From positions 62,001 to 126,000 of the forward strand of contig JADQBA010000006.1 in the NCBI GenBank assembly GCA_016903675.1: a DNA stretch of 64,000 nt. Reading direction: 5' to 3'. Below are positions 32,546-40,748 of the stretch, in pieces (the first letter of the stretch is position 1; every line of letters begins with the position of its first letter). Position numbers and translations under genes: made by a program. This stretch comes from Stigonema ocellatum SAG 48.90 = DSM 106950. GTDB taxonomy: Bacteria; Cyanobacteriota; Cyanobacteriia; Cyanobacteriales; Nostocaceae. Below the pieces are notes generated by a model. It saw only the letters and a list, made by a program, of their open reading frames with translations. It made no database searches and was not told the DNA's origin.

Positions 32546-34549
32546 TTATTGGGGAGGTGGCACGATAACCTTTCTATAAGTATTTCGCACAGCTTCCGTC
32601 AGTTGCTCAATGGGGGCATCTTTTAAGCAAAAGGCATCGGCTCCGGCGGCGAGTGCATCTGAAACGAGCGATCGCTGCTCTGGCGTGACCAAAACCAGAA
32701 TTCTGGAGGGAGTGACGTAGGAATTTGCCTGCACTTTGCGTGCCATGCGAATAAACTTTGCCAGATCCATATCCGGCAGTGTGGCATCGACAACAGCAAC
32801 ATCCACGTCGATAGATTCTAGCAGCACCAACCCTGTCTCTGCATTGGTGGCTTCGCTCGCGACTTCAATACCATCCTGCAAACGCAGATTTACTCGCAAG
32901 TTAATCCGAGTTTGCTGATCATCTTCCACAACGGCAACCTGAATTACCTCATGAAATGGCTGTGGCAGGGTTGGATGAGTATCACATTCTGGCAGATCGT
33001 TTGGCGCACCGCAGGCTGAAAGCGTTCCCACAAAGTCGATATCTGCTGGGCGATCGCGTTTGAGTTGAGCCATTTGTTCGGCAGTGAGAATTCTTTGTTC
33101 ATCAAAACCAAACTCAATCTCAGTGTGTAGCCCTTTGTGCTTCACTCGCTTCAGGTTGTAAAAGCGTTTATTCAGCGTCGTTTTAACAAACGCCCAGAGA
33201 CATCCCAGCAAATAGCGACGCTTGAAGGGATCTGGCTCAAACCAGTATTCTAGAAATTTCCAAGAATAAAAGCGGGCATAGTTGCGAAGCACACCTTTAA
33301 GGACTTCTTCCCGTGTCATGTTTTCTGGCTTGATGATCGGCGTGACAAAGTTGTAGTGAGAATAATCTCGAATTTCAACTTTATCTGCTAAATCCTGAAA
33401 GAGTTCTGAGAAGGGCCAAGGCGTGTACATGTTCCAGTTGGTCATGTCGGCCTGCCAATCTCGCGCCATGCGATAGCTTTCCTCAATGGTTTCTGGGGTT
33501 TCATTCGGCAACCCCATAATGAACTGGACTTCTGCCAGAATCCCGTTTTGGCGCAGGAGTTGAACGGCTCGCTTGTTGTCTGCAATGGTGGTTTCTTTGC
33601 GGAACAAATTCAGATTTAATTGAGCGGCTGCCTCAGTTCCTAATGACACATGCACTAGTCCCGCTTGACGATAGAGCGATAGTTCTTGCTCATCCCGAAG
33701 GATGTCGGTGACTCGTGTATTAATGCCCCAGTGAACGTCAAGATTGCGATCAATCAACTCATGACACAATGCCACAAACCGAGATTTGTTAATCGTGGGT
33801 TCTTCGTCTGCTAGAATGAAAAATCCAACCTTGTGCTCTTTCACCAACTGTTCAATTTCATCGACAAACTGTTTCGGTGAACGGGAACGATACTTGCGCC
33901 AGAATTTCCACTGAGAACAGAAGCGACAGCGGAACGGGCATCCGCGTGAATAGTTGGGAACAGCAACCCGTGTATTGAGGGGCGTGTAAATATATTTGTC
34001 CCAGTCCAACAGGCTCCAATCAGGAGTGAGAGTATTCAGGTCTTTGATCGGTGGATGAGCAGGCGAGGCAACCACCTTACCCTCTTCCAGGAAAGCGATG
34101 CCCAAAATGTCGCGTCGGTCTTGTTCATCTGTGCCATTCGCGATCGCCCGCAGCAAATTGACCGTAATCTCCTCTCCCTCTCCTCGAATGATGTAATCAA
34201 TCCACGGCGCTTCACTCAGCACCTCCCGATACATATAGGTTGGATGCACACCACCCATAACAGTTTTTGCATCCGGGCAGACTTCTCTTACCAGCTTCAA
34301 CGTACGTTGTGACTGATAAATCATGGGTGTAATTGCTGTTGCCAGCACCACATTAGGTTGATGCTCACGAATAATTTCCGCCAGATCTGCATCGGCAATG
34401 TAGTTAGTCATTGCATCAACAAAGCGGATATCGGTAAAGCCTGCGGTCTTCAACGCTCCACCAACATAGGGAACCCAACTGGGGGGCCAATTTCCGGCAA
34501 TTTCTGCACCACCAGAGTGATAGTTGGGTTGAATCATCAAGATACGCAT
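32546..34549 (-). CDS. BchE-like cobalamin radical SAM protein fused to a receiver domain
   Basis: A 667-residue protein. The B12-binding domain is at about 1-150 (MRILMIQPNYHSGG ... KTVMGGVHPTYMYREVL). The radical SAM core is at about 190-420 with C204-x3-C208-x2-C211 (SRGCPFRCRFCSQWKFWR) and IMGLPNETPETIEESY. A BchE-type C-terminal extension continues to about 480 (WNMYTPWPFSELFQDL, FEPDPFKRRYLLGCLW). This layout matches BchE, the oxygen-independent Mg-protoporphyrin monomethyl ester cyclase. Residues 536-667 add a complete receiver: VVEDD pocket, Asp588 in VAVVDATLPDMD, Lys643 in AFCLKDAP. This makes a response-regulator-controlled enzyme conceivable. The neighbours hemN, heme oxygenase and a second AcsF support tetrapyrrole work at low oxygen. 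The exact reaction is inferred. Confidence 0.8.
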   Translation of the reverse strand: MRILMIQPNYHSGGAEIAGNWPPSWVPYVGGALKTAGFTDIRFVDAMTNYIADADLAEIIREHQPNVVLATAITPMIYQSQRTLKLVREVCPDAKTVMGGVHPTYMYREVLSEAPWIDYIIRGEGEEITVNLLRAIANGTDEQDRRDILGIAFLEEGKVVASPAHPPIKDLNTLTPDWSLLDWDKYIYTPLNTRVAVPNYSRGCPFRCRFCSQWKFWRKYRSRSPKQFVDEIEQLVKEHKVGFFILADEEPTINKSRFVALCHELIDRNLDVHWGINTRVTDILRDEQELSLYRQAGLVHVSLGTEAAAQLNLNLFRKETTIADNKRAVQLLRQNGILAEVQFIMGLPNETPETIEESYRMARDWQADMTNWNMYTPWPFSELFQDLADKVEIRDYSHYNFVTPIIKPENMTREEVLKGVLRNYARFYSWKFLEYWFEPDPFKRRYLLGCLWAFVKTTLNKRFYNLKRVKHKGLHTEIEFGFDEQRILTAEQMAQLKRDRPADIDFVGTLSACGAPNDLPECDTHPTLPQPFHEVIQVAVVEDDQQTRINLRVNLRLQDGIEVASEATNAETGLVLLESIDVDVAVVDATLPDMDLAKFIRMARKVQANSYVTPSRILVLVTPEQRSLVSDALAAGADAFCLKDAPIEQLTEAVRNTYRKVIVPPPQ

Positions 34550-34757
34550 TGGTTGCCTTCCTGCTTTCTAACGGCGAATAGTAGTTCTGATGGGGAAGTG
34601 TTGGGTGGTGGAATGATGGATTAAGAATTTCTCGTCATCTCGTCATCCCATCATTTCGTCATTCCTGGCTCATATCAGTTTCGGTTAATTGCTTATCATA
34701 AAAACCTCTCCGCGTCGCCGTGTCACCGCGTTAGTCCTAATAATAAGTATTCAACCG
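34550..34757. other. Upstream spacer of the BchE-like gene
   Basis: The likely promoter region for the minus-strand BchE-like gene. It contains a run of imperfect CGTCATC(T/C) units (34630-34665), another tandem heptamer-like array, and no gene. Confidence 0.4.
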
Positions 34758-34950
34758 AACATGATCAGGACCAGCCCTTTCAAGGTGCAAGATATGAGGT
34801 AAGACTTGGATTTCCTTCGTGTTCTTCTCCCAAGGGGAGAAGACACGTTCGCGCAGCGTCTCCCCTTGGGAGAAGAACGCGAAGATCAAATGTTGAAAAT
34901 CGGGCATAATTTTCCAGATTTTTGGTTCACCTTGAAAGGGCTGCATGATC
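34758..34950. mobile_element. Foldback element with 17-bp internal hairpin (family H)
   Basis: Inverted ends AGCCCTTTCAAGGTG (34773) and CACCTTGAAAGGGCT (to 34943). The centre is a stem CTTCTCCCAAGGGGAGA (34824-34840) pairing with 34858-34875. The open frame that spans it is a by-product. A family A MITE is inserted at its right edge. Confidence 0.65.
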
Positions 34951-35176
34951 AGGACTTACGCACTTTACAAATCAACCATCATGTGTACAAGGAAAATCCG
35001 GCGTTTGCCTCGTTGCCTCGTTCCGAGGCTCTGCCTGGGAATGTGATTAAGGGAGGCTCGGCAACCCCTCAAATCGGGAGGCAGCAGCCCACTTTGAAGA
35101 GCATTACAAGGCAGCAGCCCAGTAACGAGAGATATACATAGTTTATTCTTTTTGTCAATGCGTAAGTCCTAATGAT
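34945..35176. mobile_element. MITE, family A, copy 2
   Basis: The inverted ends CAGGACTTACGCA and TGCGTAAGTCCTA, the interior CGGGAGGCAGCAGCCCACTT and TACATAGTTTATTCTTTTTG are nearly identical to 24423-24637. A 5-base duplication ATGAT flanks it (34945-34949 and 35172-35176). It ends two bases before the hemN stop codon side, so it may form part of the hemN 3' untranslated region. Confidence 0.88.
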
Positions 35177-35177
35177 A

Positions 35178-36575
35178 TCAGACGGCTCTTGAGAAGTTAG
35201 ATTTCGTGTTCTGCCTGAGATAGGCATCAAATGCCGATGCAATATTTCGGATCAGCAACCGTCCGGTGGGTGTAACTTCAATGTGATTGGGAGAGAGCCG
35301 GATCAATCCATCTGCTTCCAATCGGCGCAGTTGAAATTTTTCTTGAGCAAAATACGTCTCAAAATCTAGATCAAAACCGAGGTGATATTTTTGTTCAATG
35401 TCGTCGGGTGAAAGCTGGAATTGACACATTAACTCCATAATCACCGTGCGCCGAATGATGTCATCCTGATTTAAGGTGACGCCTCGTTCAATCGGCAGTG
35501 CATTTGCATCCATCGCCCGATAAAAATCTTTCAAGCGCTTATAATTCTGCACATAGACATCATTCAGCATACTAATTGAAGTCACCCCAAAACCAATCAA
35601 ATCGGATTCTGGCTTGGTGGTATATCCCTGAAAGTTGCGGTGGAGTTGTCCTTCCCGTTGAGCGACGGCTAATTCATCATTCGGTTTGGCAAAGTGATCC
35701 ATGCCAATGTACTGATACCCATGTTGGGTCAATTCCTCGATCACTATTTGCAGAATGGTGAGCTTTTCAGCAGCCGAGGGCAGTGCATCCTGAGGAATTC
35801 GTCGCTGCACAGGTTTGAGCCAGGGGACATAGGCAAAATTAAATACGGCGATGCGATCAGGATCGAGTTGAATCGTTTTGCGAATTGTGTTTTGGAATGT
35901 TTCCAGCGTTTGGAACGGGAGTCCATAAATCAGATCTACATTCACACTCTCAAACCCTGCATCCCGACTCCACTGCATGACATCAAATAACATCGATTCC
36001 GGCTGCACCCGATTGACAGCTTCCTGCACGTTCAAATTAAAGTCTTGAATACCAAAACTGATCCGGTTAAAGCCCAGGTTCTTCAAGGCAAAAAGATAGT
36101 TCTGATCCAATGATTTGGGATTGACTTCAATTGAGATTTCAGCCTTGGGATCAAATCGAAAATGTTCATGAATGGCTGCCCACAGCGTTTCAATCTGGCT
36201 GAGGGAGAAGTAATTTGGCGTGCCCCCACCCCAGTGCATTTGCTGGACGGTGCGTTCTTGATCAATCCATTGAGCCATCTGCTGAATCTGCCGAACCAGA
36301 TAGCCCAAATAGGGATCAGCAATCTCTCTGCGCCGCGTAATCACAGTGTTGCAACCGCAGAAGTAACAGGCACTGTCGCAAAATGGAATATGACAATAGA
36401 GCGATAGAGGCGTTTTTTTGTAGTTGCTAACCGCGATCGCGGCTCTAAAATCAATGGTTTCAAACTCTGGTTTCAACTCAGTTGCAGGCGGATAGCTGGT
36501 GTAGCGCGGCAGAGGTTGGTCATACTTTTGGAGTAATTGGCAGTCAAACTGAACCGTGGGAAGCAGTCGTTGCAT
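35178..36575 (-). CDS. hemN: Oxygen-independent coproporphyrinogen III oxidase
   Basis: A radical SAM enzyme of 465 residues that oxidatively decarboxylates coproporphyrinogen III to protoporphyrinogen IX without O2. The cluster motif is C66-x3-C70-x2-C73 followed by GC (HIPFCDSACYFCGCN). The HemN-specific HWGGGTPNYFSLSQIE, GFNRISFGIQDFN and FNFAYVPWLKPVQR segments are present. The C-terminal HemN domain is complete (IRRTVIMELMCQFQLS), so it is not the HemW type. It lies 14 bases after the heme oxygenase gene, the same pairing as the Synechocystis micro-oxic chlAII-ho2-hemN unit, and is expected to be induced at low oxygen. Confidence 0.95.
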   Translation of the reverse strand: MQRLLPTVQFDCQLLQKYDQPLPRYTSYPPATELKPEFETIDFRAAIAVSNYKKTPLSLYCHIPFCDSACYFCGCNTVITRRREIADPYLGYLVRQIQQMAQWIDQERTVQQMHWGGGTPNYFSLSQIETLWAAIHEHFRFDPKAEISIEVNPKSLDQNYLFALKNLGFNRISFGIQDFNLNVQEAVNRVQPESMLFDVMQWSRDAGFESVNVDLIYGLPFQTLETFQNTIRKTIQLDPDRIAVFNFAYVPWLKPVQRRIPQDALPSAAEKLTILQIVIEELTQHGYQYIGMDHFAKPNDELAVAQREGQLHRNFQGYTTKPESDLIGFGVTSISMLNDVYVQNYKRLKDFYRAMDANALPIERGVTLNQDDIIRRTVIMELMCQFQLSPDDIEQKYHLGFDLDFETYFAQEKFQLRRLEADGLIRLSPNHIEVTPTGRLLIRNIASAFDAYLRQNTKSNFSRAV

Positions 36576-36589
36576 GGGTGGGTGTTCTC

Positions 36590-37348
36590 CTAAATGCTGT
36601 GGTCCAGTACAGGTTCTTTTGCAGAATCATGCGGCGATCGCTCGGTCGCACCGGGGATTTCCTGCCGGGTGAGTAGATCAAAGACATGCTCGCCGATCGC
36701 TGCTTTGACCTCATCTTCCAGTTCGTGGACAACGTCCCGGTTGAGGGTGAATGCATAATTGGCTTCATCTACAATCCGCTGAATCGTCGCCTCATCGAGT
36801 GGCAGAGTCTTGAGTGCATCCCGGTATTTCTCTTTGAATATCCGCTTTGCCTCCACCGTTGGCAGTTGCTCAAATTCATGCAAAGCAGTTCCTTGATCGG
36901 GGGGTAAGTTCAACGCAGAACGAACAATATTTTTCAATGCCTGACCCCCGGAAAGGTCGCCCATGTAACGGGTGTAGGCATGGGCAATCAGCAGAAGGGG
37001 ATCAGTGTTGGCGACTTCGTGAATCCGTTTTACATAAGCTTCACCAGCAGGTAACGGGACAATTTGCTCCTGCCAGTTGTCGCCATAGTAGAACGCCAGG
37101 TCTTTTTCCAGATGAGCAGTGCGGTTTAATTCAGAAAAAATAGTTGGTCCAAGCAGAGGATGGTCGTGATGCCGTTGCAGTTCAGATTCCAATGCACTAT
37201 AGACTAAATACAAATTTGCTAGTAGCTTGCGGAAGGGTTCTCGTTCAACGATTCCTTTCAAGAAACACTTCATAAATGCGGTGTTTTCGGCGGCGGTATG
37301 GGAATGTTTAGTTCCTTCTCGTAGGCGTTCGGCTAAATCCTGGGTCAT
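36590..37348 (-). CDS. ho2: Biliverdin-producing heme oxygenase (HO2 type)
   Basis: A 252-residue heme oxygenase that converts heme to biliverdin, the precursor of phycobilins. The proximal histidine region is LREGTKHSHTAAENTAFMKCF, with the middle YLVYSALESEL and distal helix YMGDLSGGQALKNIV. The C-terminus (KEPVLDHSI) is slightly longer than in HO1. Its company of hemN, BchE-like and AcsF2 identifies it as the low-oxygen isoform rather than the housekeeping HO1. It is the first gene of the minus-strand ho2-hemN pair. The divergent region 37349-38086 should hold the regulated promoter. Confidence 0.93.
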   Translation of the reverse strand: MTQDLAERLREGTKHSHTAAENTAFMKCFLKGIVEREPFRKLLANLYLVYSALESELQRHHDHPLLGPTIFSELNRTAHLEKDLAFYYGDNWQEQIVPLPAGEAYVKRIHEVANTDPLLLIAHAYTRYMGDLSGGQALKNIVRSALNLPPDQGTALHEFEQLPTVEAKRIFKEKYRDALKTLPLDEATIQRIVDEANYAFTLNRDVVHELEDEVKAAIGEHVFDLLTRQEIPGATERSPHDSAKEPVLDHSI

Positions 37349-38086
37349 GTCAAATACCTCAATTTTAAGTGATGGCGGTGTTGAGTAATGCTTTAGCTTC
37401 CTTGCTCAATCAGCCAATCTTAAAAAACTTTATAACTGATTAGTGATGTAGTGAATAAAAGTTTTCATATCTTAATAATCGGACTTACAGCAGTTTTCAA
37501 ATAAATGAACCACACAATGCATGTAGGGGCGCAACGCCGCCGCGCCCCTACGACTGTGGTCTAATAAAGGTGAAACTGTAAACAAAAATTAAGCCCAAAT
37601 GTAGCCCAAACTAGCTTTATAAGCGGCAAATACGTCGCGATTATGGGTCAACCAATCAAAAAAACGAAGAGACAACCGTATTTCCTCACAAGTTCATCAC
37701 ATTTTCTTTTTACTCTAAAAATAAAGTTGCTCAAGGTTAGGGAACTCCAAGAAATAAATTATCCAAGTTAAGGCTGTTGAAGGTTGATGCTTAAGAGTCA
37801 ACCGTAAGAATTGGACATTTTTTTATTTGGAAGTTCCTTAATCATTTATCACAAACTTAAATAAATATTTAACTTTACCCCAAAGCAACTTGGACAGTCA
37901 CTGTTGAAACAAATTTAATTATAGCAATCCTAAATGATTTGTGAAAAATTTTAAGTGGTGTAGGGTGGGCACTGCCCACCATATCAGGGTTTTGGTGGGC
38001 AGTGCCCACCCTACGTCTATTTCTAGAATTTTCACAACTGAAATAGGATTGCTATATCTTGAATAATAATCAGGTATTTATTTACT
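37349..38086. other. Gene-free region upstream of ho2, with hairpin and MITE
   Basis: It contains a hairpin GTAGGGGCGC/GCGCCCCTAC at 37523-37551, the dispersed phrase CCTCACAAGTTCATCACATT near 37683, and a family E MITE (37921-38055). The part nearest ho2 probably contains its promoter; no operator could be identified. Confidence 0.5.
37921..38055. mobile_element. MITE, family E (ATAGCAATCC ends)
   Basis: Inverted ends ATAGCAATCCTAAATGATTT and AAATAGGATTGCTAT with TGTGAAAATTT further in bound 135 bp. The core is a long hairpin GTAGGGTGGGCACTGCCCACC and its complement. The termini sit next to TA, as expected for elements mobilised by Tc1/mariner-type (IS630) transposases. Half of a related element lies near 48075-48150. 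Confidence 0.8.
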
Positions 38087-38368
38087 ATGGAAGCTGAATT
38101 TAAACCAACAACAACTCCAGCCACAGAGGCTACAAGTGTTTCTCTACCAAATATTCGTCGTTACGACCAAGGTCAAACAGTAAAAATGGCGCAAAAAATT
38201 CTCATAGTCAATGGTTATCTTGGTAATGAAGACTATGATGCAAACTTTGGTCAAAAAACAGAACAAGCCGTGAAAAATTACCAACAAAAACACGGTTTAA
38301 CAGCAGATGGTATTGTGGGTATACGAACTTGGGAAGAATTGATAAAAGATATCCATCGGAATCCATGA
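38087..38368 (+). CDS. Peptidoglycan-binding domain protein
   Basis: A 93-residue protein with a single PG_binding_1 domain: IRRYDQGQTVKMAQKILIVNGYLG, DYDANFGQKTEQAVKNYQQK and GLTADGIVGIRTWEELI. No signal peptide is seen; the first 25 residues are polar and Thr-rich. Stand-alone domains like this are frequent in cyanobacteria and their role is unclear. A family E MITE ends 32 bases upstream and may supply or disturb its promoter. Confidence 0.82.
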   Translation: MEAEFKPTTTPATEATSVSLPNIRRYDQGQTVKMAQKILIVNGYLGNEDYDANFGQKTEQAVKNYQQKHGLTADGIVGIRTWEELIKDIHRNP

Positions 38369-39051
38369 AACACTGAGTTGACTGTAATACAACGTGGTGC
38401 CCGTTGCCCCAATAGGGTTCGGTTAAGGGGGTGTAGTTTCAGGGGTGTAGGGGAAAAATGTGTTTCTTTTATATTTTGCGATTGCGCTCTTTGCGCGATA
38501 GTTAGAGGCTTATATCTTGCACCTCTAAGTAGAAACCACAAATAACCAAACAAGGAGTCACAAAATTGACATTGCTTTAAATCATTCAGTCCTCTTTTAG
38601 AGGACTTATGCTATTAGCCTGGGACTTCAAGTCCCAGGCGGATGTGGTCTGGGTGAGAAACCCATTAAATACTGAGTTATTTTTTTGATGTACTACCTGG
38701 TTGGTGCAAGATGTGAATTACCCTTTTCCCAGACCACAACACAGATGAAGAGTCTATTAGATTATTCGGTGTTGCATAATTGCGGGATGATTTTGGAATT
38801 TGCATTGCTCTATAATCACCGTGTCACCGCGTCTCTGTTTCTCCGCGAAGCACCGAAATCATCCCATTATTCAGCAACGCCGATTATTCCTCCCCCGCCG
38901 AAAGGTGCTTATCCGAACCGTCTTGGCCAGACATAGAGATTTGAAGATTTTTAAAGGAATGTAAATCTTTCGGCTACGGGGTCTAGTCAAAAAATTCAAT
39001 ATAATATAACTTTATAGCTATACAAGTTTTAAACTGATTAGCGGATTACTC
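38369..39051. other. Spacer before acsF2 with STRR, hairpin and family B MITE
   Basis: It holds GGGGTGTAG-type tandem units (about 38428-38452) and a hairpin GCCTGGGACT/AGTCCCAGGC (38615-38638) with the family G phrase GCTATTAGCC. The family B MITE lies at 38760-38889. The final 150 bases are A/T rich and should carry the acsF2 promoter. An open frame of 83 codons here lies over the MITE and is not a gene. Confidence 0.5.
38760..38889. mobile_element. MITE, family B, copy 2
   Basis: Ends GGTGTTGCATAATTGCGGGA (38768) and its complement ending TTCAGCAACGCC (38881) enclose 114 bp. An 8-base duplication GATTATTC lies at 38760-38767 and 38882-38889. Confidence 0.85.
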
Positions 39052-40128
39052 ATGGTTAATACCTTACCCCAGTCTGCCCTTAAGGAACCGAAGCCCGGAA
39101 TTAAAGCACCAACCAAAGAAACTGTACTCACCCCCCGGTTTTACACCACAAACTTTGAAACTGCTGCCAGCCTGGATCTTTCTGCCCAGGAAACAGAGTT
39201 GAAGGCGATGCTAGAAGAAATGCGGACAGACTATAATCGCCACCATTTCGTGCGGGATGAAGCGTTTAAGCAGTCTTGGGAAAATATTGACGCAGAGGCA
39301 CGCCGCGCTTTTATTGATTATCTTGAACGTTCCTGTGTCTCAGAGTTTTCTGGATTTCTGCTGTTTAAAGAACTATCTCGTAAACTCAAAGAACGCAGTC
39401 CACTTTTGGCTGAAATATTTCAGCTGATGGCTCGTGATGAAGCCCGTCACGCCGGATTTCTCAATAAGGCGATGGGCGACTTTAAACTCTCGCTCGACCT
39501 TGCTGAGGTCACGAAAACCCGTACTTATACATTTTTTCCCATTGAGTGGGTGATTTACACCGTCTACCTGTCAGAAAAAATTGGCTACTGGCGTTACATC
39601 ATTATTTATCACCATCTGCAAAAGCACCCAGAGCATCTATTTTACCCCCTCTTTCATTACTTTGAGAGTTGGTGTCAGGACGAAAACCGTCATGGGGATA
39701 TATTTAAGGCATTGTTGCGCTCGCAACCTCAACTCTGGAATAACTGGAAAGCCAGACTCTGGAGTCGCTTTTTCTTATTATCAGTATTTGCCACCCACAC
39801 GCTGACAGTTCACGAACGGGCTGGTTTTTACGATTCACTGGGACTTGACCCAACAGAATTTGATCGGCAAGTGGTTCGCAATACCAACGAAACTGCTGGT
39901 CGTGCTTTTCCTGTAATGCTCAATACCGAACATCCAAAATTTTTCCCACGTCTACATCGCTGTTCAGATTACAATTTGAAGTTGCTGGAGATTGATCGCA
40001 GCTCTCAACCTAAATTTGTGAAGCTTGTTCGTAAACTGCCCTTAGTTGCGGCAATTCTCTGGAATCTCCTGTCCCTCTACCTGATTAAGCCGATCAACAC
40101 AGAAGCAGTGCGGGAAACGGTTCGTTAA
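39052..40128 (+). CDS. acsF: Aerobic Mg-protoporphyrin IX monomethyl ester cyclase, low-oxygen isoform
   Basis: A di-iron cyclase (AcsF/ChlA/CHL27) of 358 residues that makes the isocyclic ring of chlorophyll. The ferritin-like metal ligands are in two E-x2-H type motifs, ARDEARHAGFLN and CQDENRHGDIFKAL, with further glutamates in EFSGFLLFKELSR. The conserved KTRTYTFFPIEWVIYTVYLSEKIGYWRY is present. Location beside ho2 and hemN matches the Synechocystis ChlAII arrangement, so it is probably the isoform used under micro-oxic conditions. It is on the opposite strand to ho2-hemN here. Confidence 0.93.
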   Translation: MVNTLPQSALKEPKPGIKAPTKETVLTPRFYTTNFETAASLDLSAQETELKAMLEEMRTDYNRHHFVRDEAFKQSWENIDAEARRAFIDYLERSCVSEFSGFLLFKELSRKLKERSPLLAEIFQLMARDEARHAGFLNKAMGDFKLSLDLAEVTKTRTYTFFPIEWVIYTVYLSEKIGYWRYIIIYHHLQKHPEHLFYPLFHYFESWCQDENRHGDIFKALLRSQPQLWNNWKARLWSRFFLLSVFATHTLTVHERAGFYDSLGLDPTEFDRQVVRNTNETAGRAFPVMLNTEHPKFFPRLHRCSDYNLKLLEIDRSSQPKFVKLVRKLPLVAAILWNLLSLYLIKPINTEAVRETVR

Positions 40129-40215
40129 ATTGCTACAGATGCGCGATTGGCTCTCCACAACAGACATCTCCAAAAATGAGATTCAAGTGTCGTCGCGCGT
40201 TCTCAATTTTAGCGC

Positions 40216-40356
40216 AATTTAAGGCGTTGCTGAATTTAGTAATGAATTACGTTTAGTTACAGATTTGTAATTTTTCCAAACCCTTGTAGAACGCGCGGCG
40301 TTCTACAAAATCGTGATTTTCACAATTCATATCTTGATTCAGCAACCCCAATTTAA
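40216..40356. mobile_element. MITE, family B, copy 3
   Basis: Ends GGCGTTGCTGAATTTAGTAA (40223) and TATCTTGATTCAGCAACCCC (to 40349) bound 127 bp. The flanking duplication is AATTTAA (40216-40222 and 40350-40356). The interior shares the GAATTACGTTTAGTTACAGA segment seen at 1065 and 32500, plus a small hairpin CGCGCGGCG. Confidence 0.85.
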
Positions 40357-40363
40357 GAGGGGG

Positions 40364-40487
40364 ACAAGCCGCTACGCGGAAATTCACTCATTCAAAAGTC
40401 AAAATTCAAAACAATGCGTGACTTATTACCTTAGCTTTTGACTTCCCCAAAGGGGTGGGGGTGTTTGTAACTCCTGCACGGATTGCT
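40364..40487. repeat. Dispersed repeat, family F
   Basis: GGACAAGCCGCTACGCGGAA ... GACTTCCCC ... GTTTGTAACTCCTGCACGGATTGCT also occurs at 42625-42771, and in part at 45868-45966. The right end GGATTGCT is complementary to AGCAATCC, the left end of the 45868 copy. The remaining DNA to 40748 shows no gene. Confidence 0.6.
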
Positions 40488-40748
40488 TGATTGGGGGAGG
40501 CAAACAATAAAGAATAGTGAAGTTGAAGAGTGAAAATCAGGTAGGAAAGTATTATACTTAACACCATCGGCTGTGGCTATACTGCCAAAAAAACTGATAA
40601 ACAGTTTCCATGTCTCAGTCACTTAAAAGGAGTGGCTTAAAGCCTGCCCCTTTTTGTAGGGGACAATGCAAGGTTACCGATACTAGCAAACGGATAATAA
40701 CTATGGTAGGTTTGATCAGGTTTTTAGAAGGTCTCCTGGAGGTGTGAG

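Noticed and set aside
34806..35141. 111-codon frame upstream of hemN
   Set aside because: It spans two foldback elements and repeats their palindromes in translation.
38685..38936. 83-codon frame upstream of acsF2
   Set aside because: It overlaps the family B MITE with its target duplications and has no protein-like features.
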